DNA of 64,000 nucleotides, from contig NC_133115.1 in the NCBI RefSeq assembly GCF_022965805.1, positions 32,541,321 to 32,605,320 on the forward strand, given 5' to 3'. A program made the position numbers and the translations under genes. The stretch comes from Primulina eburnea (lineage: Eukaryota; Streptophyta; Magnoliopsida; Lamiales; Gesneriaceae). The stretch's first letter is position 1, and every line of letters starts with the position of its first letter. The notes beneath the pieces are model-generated. The model was given only the letters and a program-made list of their open reading frames with translations, did not search any database and was not told the origin of the DNA. Of this stretch, positions 61,301-64,000 are shown one piece after another.

Positions 61301-63348
61301 TACGGCCACAGTGGTGCTGCTTATGTCGGAAGAACGAAGAGGATCAGGATCATTTACTGGTGCATTGTTCTTTCTCAAGAAAAAATTGGATTAAGGTGAT
61401 GCAAGAGTTGAAACTTATTTGGATTTTTCCGAGGAGGGCCAAAGATATGTTTATCATAGATCCGGGATTTCGCAAGGGAGCTATCGTGAATACTTTCTGG
61501 TATACAGTTGTTCATTACACGTTCTGGACAATATGGCTAGAGAGAAACAATTCAATGAGTCGTCTACCTCCGAGGACAAAGTTTGGGAAATGCTGAAATT
61601 AAGGGTTGCACAGTCAACAAGGAATATCAAAGAACTAGGACATCTAGCTATTTCAGATGTGGTTAGGGATTGGAGTTTTGTAACGCTTTAATCTTTAATT
61701 TTTATGTTCTACTCATTTTCAATTAGCGGAAAACTCTTCCGCGTCCTTTGTAATGGACCTTTATAATTACGTTTTAATAAATTGATGTTTCCTATCAAAA
61801 AAAAAAAAGAGTGCATGTCCTTTATCCAAGAAAGAGGTCGGGGAAATGTCATCAATACCATATTCTTCAGCTGTTGGAAGTTTGATGTATGCAATGGTAT
61901 GCACAAGGCCAGATATTGCTCATGCAGTGGGAAAGGTGAGTCGTTTTCTCTCCAACCCTGGGAAGCAGCATTGGGAGGCAGTAAAGTGGATTCTCAGGTA
62001 TCTAAAGGGTACTACTAAATTATGTCTTTGTTACGGGAGAGCTGATCCTATATTGGAGGGCTATACAGATGCATATATGGCCGGAGATATTGATAGTAGT
62101 AAATATACTTCAGGATATATCTACACTTTCGCGGGGGAGCTGTCTCATGGCAGTCACGACTGCAGAAGTGTGTTGCTTTATCCACAACAGAAGCAGAGTA
62201 TATTGCTGTTGCTGAAGCTGGGAAAGAAGTGTTGTGGCTAAAGCTATATATTCAAGAACTTGGAATCAAGCAGAAAGAGTACAAGGTATATTGTGGCAGT
62301 CAAAGTGCTCTCGACTTAAGCAAGAACTCCATGTACCATTCCCGTACAAAGCATATTGATATTCGATATCATTGGATACGTGAAGTTATGGATCGACAAC
62401 TGTTGAGACTAGTTAAGATTCATACGAAGGAGAATCCAGCAGATATGTTGACAAAAGTGGTAACACGAGAAAAGTTAGAGCTATGCAGAGACATAGCTGG
62501 AATGCTTGTTTTGGATATGGCTGGAGGGGGAGAATTGAAGAACTCAAATTGGAAATCTCCAGCCACCATCTAGAAGGTCCACGGTAGGTGCAGCTATTGT
62601 TGATTCTCCAATGGCTGCCATCGTCCATTCGCATTCATTAACATGTGCAGAATATCCTCTATAAATAGAGGCTTCAGCTCGTTGTTTAAATCATCTCATT
62701 CCCAATTGAGGAATCATAATCCCAAGTAGAGGAGAGCCTTGAGAGTGCTGTGAGGATATGAGAGTTTTTATTTCTTTCGGTAAATTAAATCTATGAATTG
62801 AATAGATTGATTTTTCTCTCAAATTAGTTTGATCTTTGATAGTTTAATTCCCAACAAATTTGATGGTGATCGGGGTTCCGAATCATCGGGCCATCACTGG
62901 TGAGGGAGGGTGCAGAATTTTTTTGGGTGACAAAACTAGGCTTGAACATCCTCCACCGGTGTTGGTTTTTATGTTCAACAAGCAGTGGATACTCCCAACA
63001 ACTGGTTCTTTGCTATTGGCATGTCTGGATGCGACTGAGTGTGCAATGACTGATATTCTAACACGGATTGTTCGAATCTTGTAGCTTCCCAAGCCAAGCA
63101 AAATCAGACGAGGGAATTGGGAAGTTGAAGTTTTATCAAAGGAACAGTTGAACTACGCCGCCACAGATGCATACGTCTCTTGGTACCTATATAAGGTGCA
63201 TCATTGTTCTGATTGCCATGGTTTTTTCTTTTGCTTTTACTTTCCATTTTCATGATTTTCCATAAGAATATAAAATTTTTTCCAACTGCAGGTGCTGAAA
63301 AGCCTTCCAGATCCTGCTGATAACACAACGCCAACGACACCCAAATGA
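52352..63348 (+). CDS. WEX: Werner-type 3'-5' exonuclease (WEX), split by a transposon-filled intron
   Basis: Six exons: 52352-52649, 52932-53087, 53738-53868, 53961-54122, 63085-63195 and 63292-63348. Phases agree; 304 residues. This is a DEDDy exonuclease like Arabidopsis At4g13870 (WEX), which trims DNA 3' ends and has been linked to RNA silencing. Exo I is GLDIEWRPTF (Asp142, Glu144), Exo II is CIANDAAK (Asp203), and Exo III is YAATDAYVSWYLY (Tyr273, Asp277); all catalytic residues are present. Supporting blocks are FGGRIVYSRT, LHIIHSGIP and DLSDLANQKVGGDPRKWSLS. The N-terminal 95 residues are low in conservation, as usual. The intron after exon 4 is 8.96 kb because of a nested Copia/LINE insertion. 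Without correct splicing, the Exo III residues encoded by exon 5 would be lost. The end of exon 1 is the least certain junction. Confidence 0.9.
54123..54529 (+). other. Left remnant of WEX intron 4
   Basis: Original intron sequence before the Copia insertion; the right remnant is 62,862-63,084. Together about 0.63 kb, a normal intron size. No gene. Confidence 0.8.
54530..54850 (+). repeat. 5' LTR of the Copia element
   Basis: 321 bp, TG...CA. A TATA-like CTATAAATAGAG sits near 54,651-54,662 and would drive the element's transcript. Confidence 0.95.
54853..54864 (+). promoter_or_regulatory. Primer-binding site for initiator tRNA-Met
   Basis: TGGTATCAGAGC, two bases after the 5' LTR, is complementary to the 3' end of plant tRNA-iMet, the usual primer of Copia elements. 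Confidence 0.93.
55372..58164 (+). pseudogene. Copia gag-pol, 5' part (gag, protease, integrase, start of RT)
   Basis: One open frame of about 931 element-derived codons. Gag of the UBN2 type covers roughly 1-230, then a basic stretch and the zinc knuckle CHHCGIEGHMKKNC (244-257). The protease motif is WVVDTAVS with Asp309, where Ala-Val replaces the more usual Gly-Ala or Ala-Ala. The integrase has its N-terminal WHQRLGHM zinc site (437 on) and the catalytic triad Asp499, Asp562 and Glu598, the last two exactly 35 residues apart (DD35E). The reverse transcriptase starts with KNHTYEIVELPKGKK and breaks off after SMNLEV at 58,164, where LINE sequence begins. The frame up to the break is intact. 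The YVDD core of the RT is absent from the whole element, so it cannot move on its own. Confidence 0.92.
58165..61808 (+). mobile_element. 5'-truncated L1-type LINE nested in the Copia element
   Basis: 3.64 kb of plant LINE sequence ending in about 12 A residues (61,797-61,808) in the same strand as the Copia element. It starts inside the endonuclease domain, so the 5' end and ORF1 are missing. No target duplication is visible, and the Copia RT lacks roughly 200 codons at the site. This suggests an insertion accompanied by a deletion, or a later deletion at the left edge. Confidence 0.88.
58166..61690 (+). pseudogene. LINE ORF2 (endonuclease, reverse transcriptase, zf-RVT), broken
   Basis: The apurinic-type endonuclease remnant shows GGDFNVVRN and ITSDHHPLLL (58,166-58,753), closed by a stop at 58,751 where plant homologues read on into FENVWL. 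The RT follows: FRPISLTTSLYKIIAKVL, FIKGRQI, then a frameshift near 59,750. It continues with KVDLEKAYDNVDW, GLRQGDPLSPFLF, the catalytic FADD (60,082-60,093), GLKSGLKINFQKS and YLGLPLGGKP. Two frameshifts near 60,910 and 60,975 precede the zf-RVT domain (WLGDSSGLFSVRSFYE; CCLCRKNEEDQDHLLVHC). At least one nonsense change and three frameshifts make it inactive, and it is more decayed than the Copia host element. Confidence 0.9.
61809..62533 (+). pseudogene. Copia pol, 3' part (RT tail and RNase H)
   Basis: Resumes the Copia polyprotein at ACPLSKKEVGEM, followed by PYSSAVGSLMYAMVCTRPDI and the RNase H domain. A one-base loss in the G run near 62,133 shifts frame between YIYTFAG and the expected SWQSRLQKCVALSTTEAEYI. 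The second frame (from 62,229) ends TKHIDIRYHWIRE and NPADMLTK. The part between SMNLEV and this point, with the YVDD core, is missing. Confidence 0.9.
62521..62533 (+). promoter_or_regulatory. Polypurine tract of the Copia element
   Basis: A GGAGGGGGAGAA run just before the 3' LTR, the site that would prime plus-strand DNA. Confidence 0.75.
62536..62856 (+). repeat. 3' LTR of the Copia element
   Basis: 321 bp. About six differences from the 5' LTR by eye: for example gcagctattg for gcagttattg, ttcgcattc for ttcacaccc, and aatcata for aatctta. Confidence 0.95.
62862..63084 (+). other. Right remnant of WEX intron 4
   Basis: Ends with the acceptor GAATCTTGTAG at 63,084. An open frame of 74 codons spans it but has no resemblance to the exonuclease and ends inside the acceptor. 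Confidence 0.7.
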
Positions 63349-63833
63349 ATGTTCGGCGAAGCATGTAACCTCCTCGAGACATGAATATCTATCAAGATGG
63401 TACAAGACTCCTCATTGTTCAACAATATATTTAATTTGAAGCACAGATGTTGTCGAAATCAGAAGTTTGGTAGAATTGCTTAGTAGTTTCTGGTCATCCA
63501 TTGTCATACTTAATTATATAACACACGTCATAGTTCATACATCAAGGGCGTGATATAAACTGACGAGGATAATGTCGTCACTTTCTATGGATCTACTTGA
63601 GCATATATGGTCTACACTCAAGTAAATTCATTTGATAAATAGTTGACCAAATTACTTTGTAACAAATTTTGATTTAATTTGCAACAGCTCTGTTTAGTGC
63701 TTAACATATATAAATTATTACTTTAATTAAATATATAAATATACTAAATGAATTTTCACAGTATGAAAACGCGTATAAAACACGTTTTTTGAGTTTCTAC
63801 TAAATGAATGTGTTTCAACCTCATTTAACTTTG
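63349..63833. other. 3' flank of WEX
   Basis: AT-rich, with the WEX 3' UTR in its first part; no gene seen. Confidence 0.55.
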
Positions 63834-64000
63834 TTAACCAAATCTTCCAATTACTTTTGCCGACCATTTAGAAGGAAGATGACCGGTACAATGTCCACCA
63901 AATGTCCCAGGTTTACTGGAACCTTCACTAGAATCAGCCCAAGTATTTAACAAAGAAAAATTGATCCCACACAACCATGGATTATTCGCAGACTGCATAA
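63834..64000 (-). other. Possible C-terminal coding fragment of an unrecognised gene at the window edge
   Basis: On the minus strand, 54 codons are open to the window end and finish in TAA at 63,836-63,834. The translation, with NPWLCGINFSLLNTWADS and KPGTFGGHCTGHLPSKWSA, has a composition like real protein (Trp, Cys, Gly, Pro) and sits in less AT-rich DNA. I cannot name a family. It could be chance. Confidence 0.3.

Larger units (their letters stand above)
54530..62856 (+). mobile_element. Tnt1-like Copia LTR retrotransposon, interrupted by a LINE
   Basis: Two 321-bp LTRs (54,530-54,850 and 62,536-62,856) start TGAAGAACTC and end CCCAACA. A 5-bp target duplication AATTT lies on both sides (54,525-54,529 and 62,857-62,861). 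By eye the LTRs differ at about six positions, so the insertion is fairly young. A tRNA-iMet primer site follows the left LTR and a purine tract precedes the right one. Coding order is gag, protease, integrase, reverse transcriptase, RNase H, as in Copia. It lies in the same orientation as the host gene. Confidence 0.95.

Overview
This is nuclear DNA from a flowering plant. It has short exons with GT-AG introns, long AT-rich spacers and (TA)n microsatellites. It also has Copia, LINE, hAT and MITE-like elements, and genes typical of dicots (class III peroxidase, PLS-type PPR protein, plant selenoprotein-F homologue, WRN-type exonuclease). A short repeat with GTGAGACGGTCTCAC-type ends recalls repeats I associate with asterids, perhaps Lamiales. 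That placement is a guess.

Layout. Bases 1 to about 40,890 are dominated by three copies of one unit holding a minus-strand peroxidase lacking its distal catalytic residues and a plus-strand five-pass membrane protein. Copy 1 (1-12,318) and copy 3 (about 25,673-38,304 plus 40,594-40,893) are clean, with intact reading frames. They differ by amino-acid changes, indels, separate insertions and a 60-bp inversion. Copy 2 (about 12,319-23,172) is full of one-base deletions and T-to-G changes and stops inside the membrane-protein gene. It is then joined to the 3' half of a TBC/RabGAP gene (23,234-25,809), which leads into copy 3. The last exon of the same RabGAP gene also sits at the copy 1/copy 2 junction (12,421-12,459). 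The native order seems to be RabGAP, peroxidase, membrane protein, selenoprotein-F homologue. The middle copy looks like raw long-read sequence bridging a haplotype or tandem-duplication tangle.

Right of copy 3 lie a decayed hAT transposon with an 8-bp target duplication (38,608-39,528) and a triple tandem array of 153-bp near-perfect hairpins set in (TA)n tracts (39,820-40,347). Next come a four-exon SEP15/selenoprotein-F homologue (minus, 41,513-44,716), a broken LRR receptor gene (45,140-46,345) and an intact intronless PPR gene like At2g17210 (47,145-49,391). A 1.5-kb zone of short palindromes built from CGACCC / CAACCC words follows (50,055-51,540).

The right end is a WEX-type 3'-5' exonuclease gene (52,352-63,348). 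Its fourth intron carries an 8.3-kb Tnt1-like Copia element with 321-bp LTRs and matching AATTT target duplications. That element is itself split by a degraded L1-type LINE. An 83-bp inverted copy of the exonuclease's first exon lies just upstream of the gene.

No operon-like cooperation is expected; these are separately transcribed plant genes. I found no CRISPR array, tRNA or rRNA.
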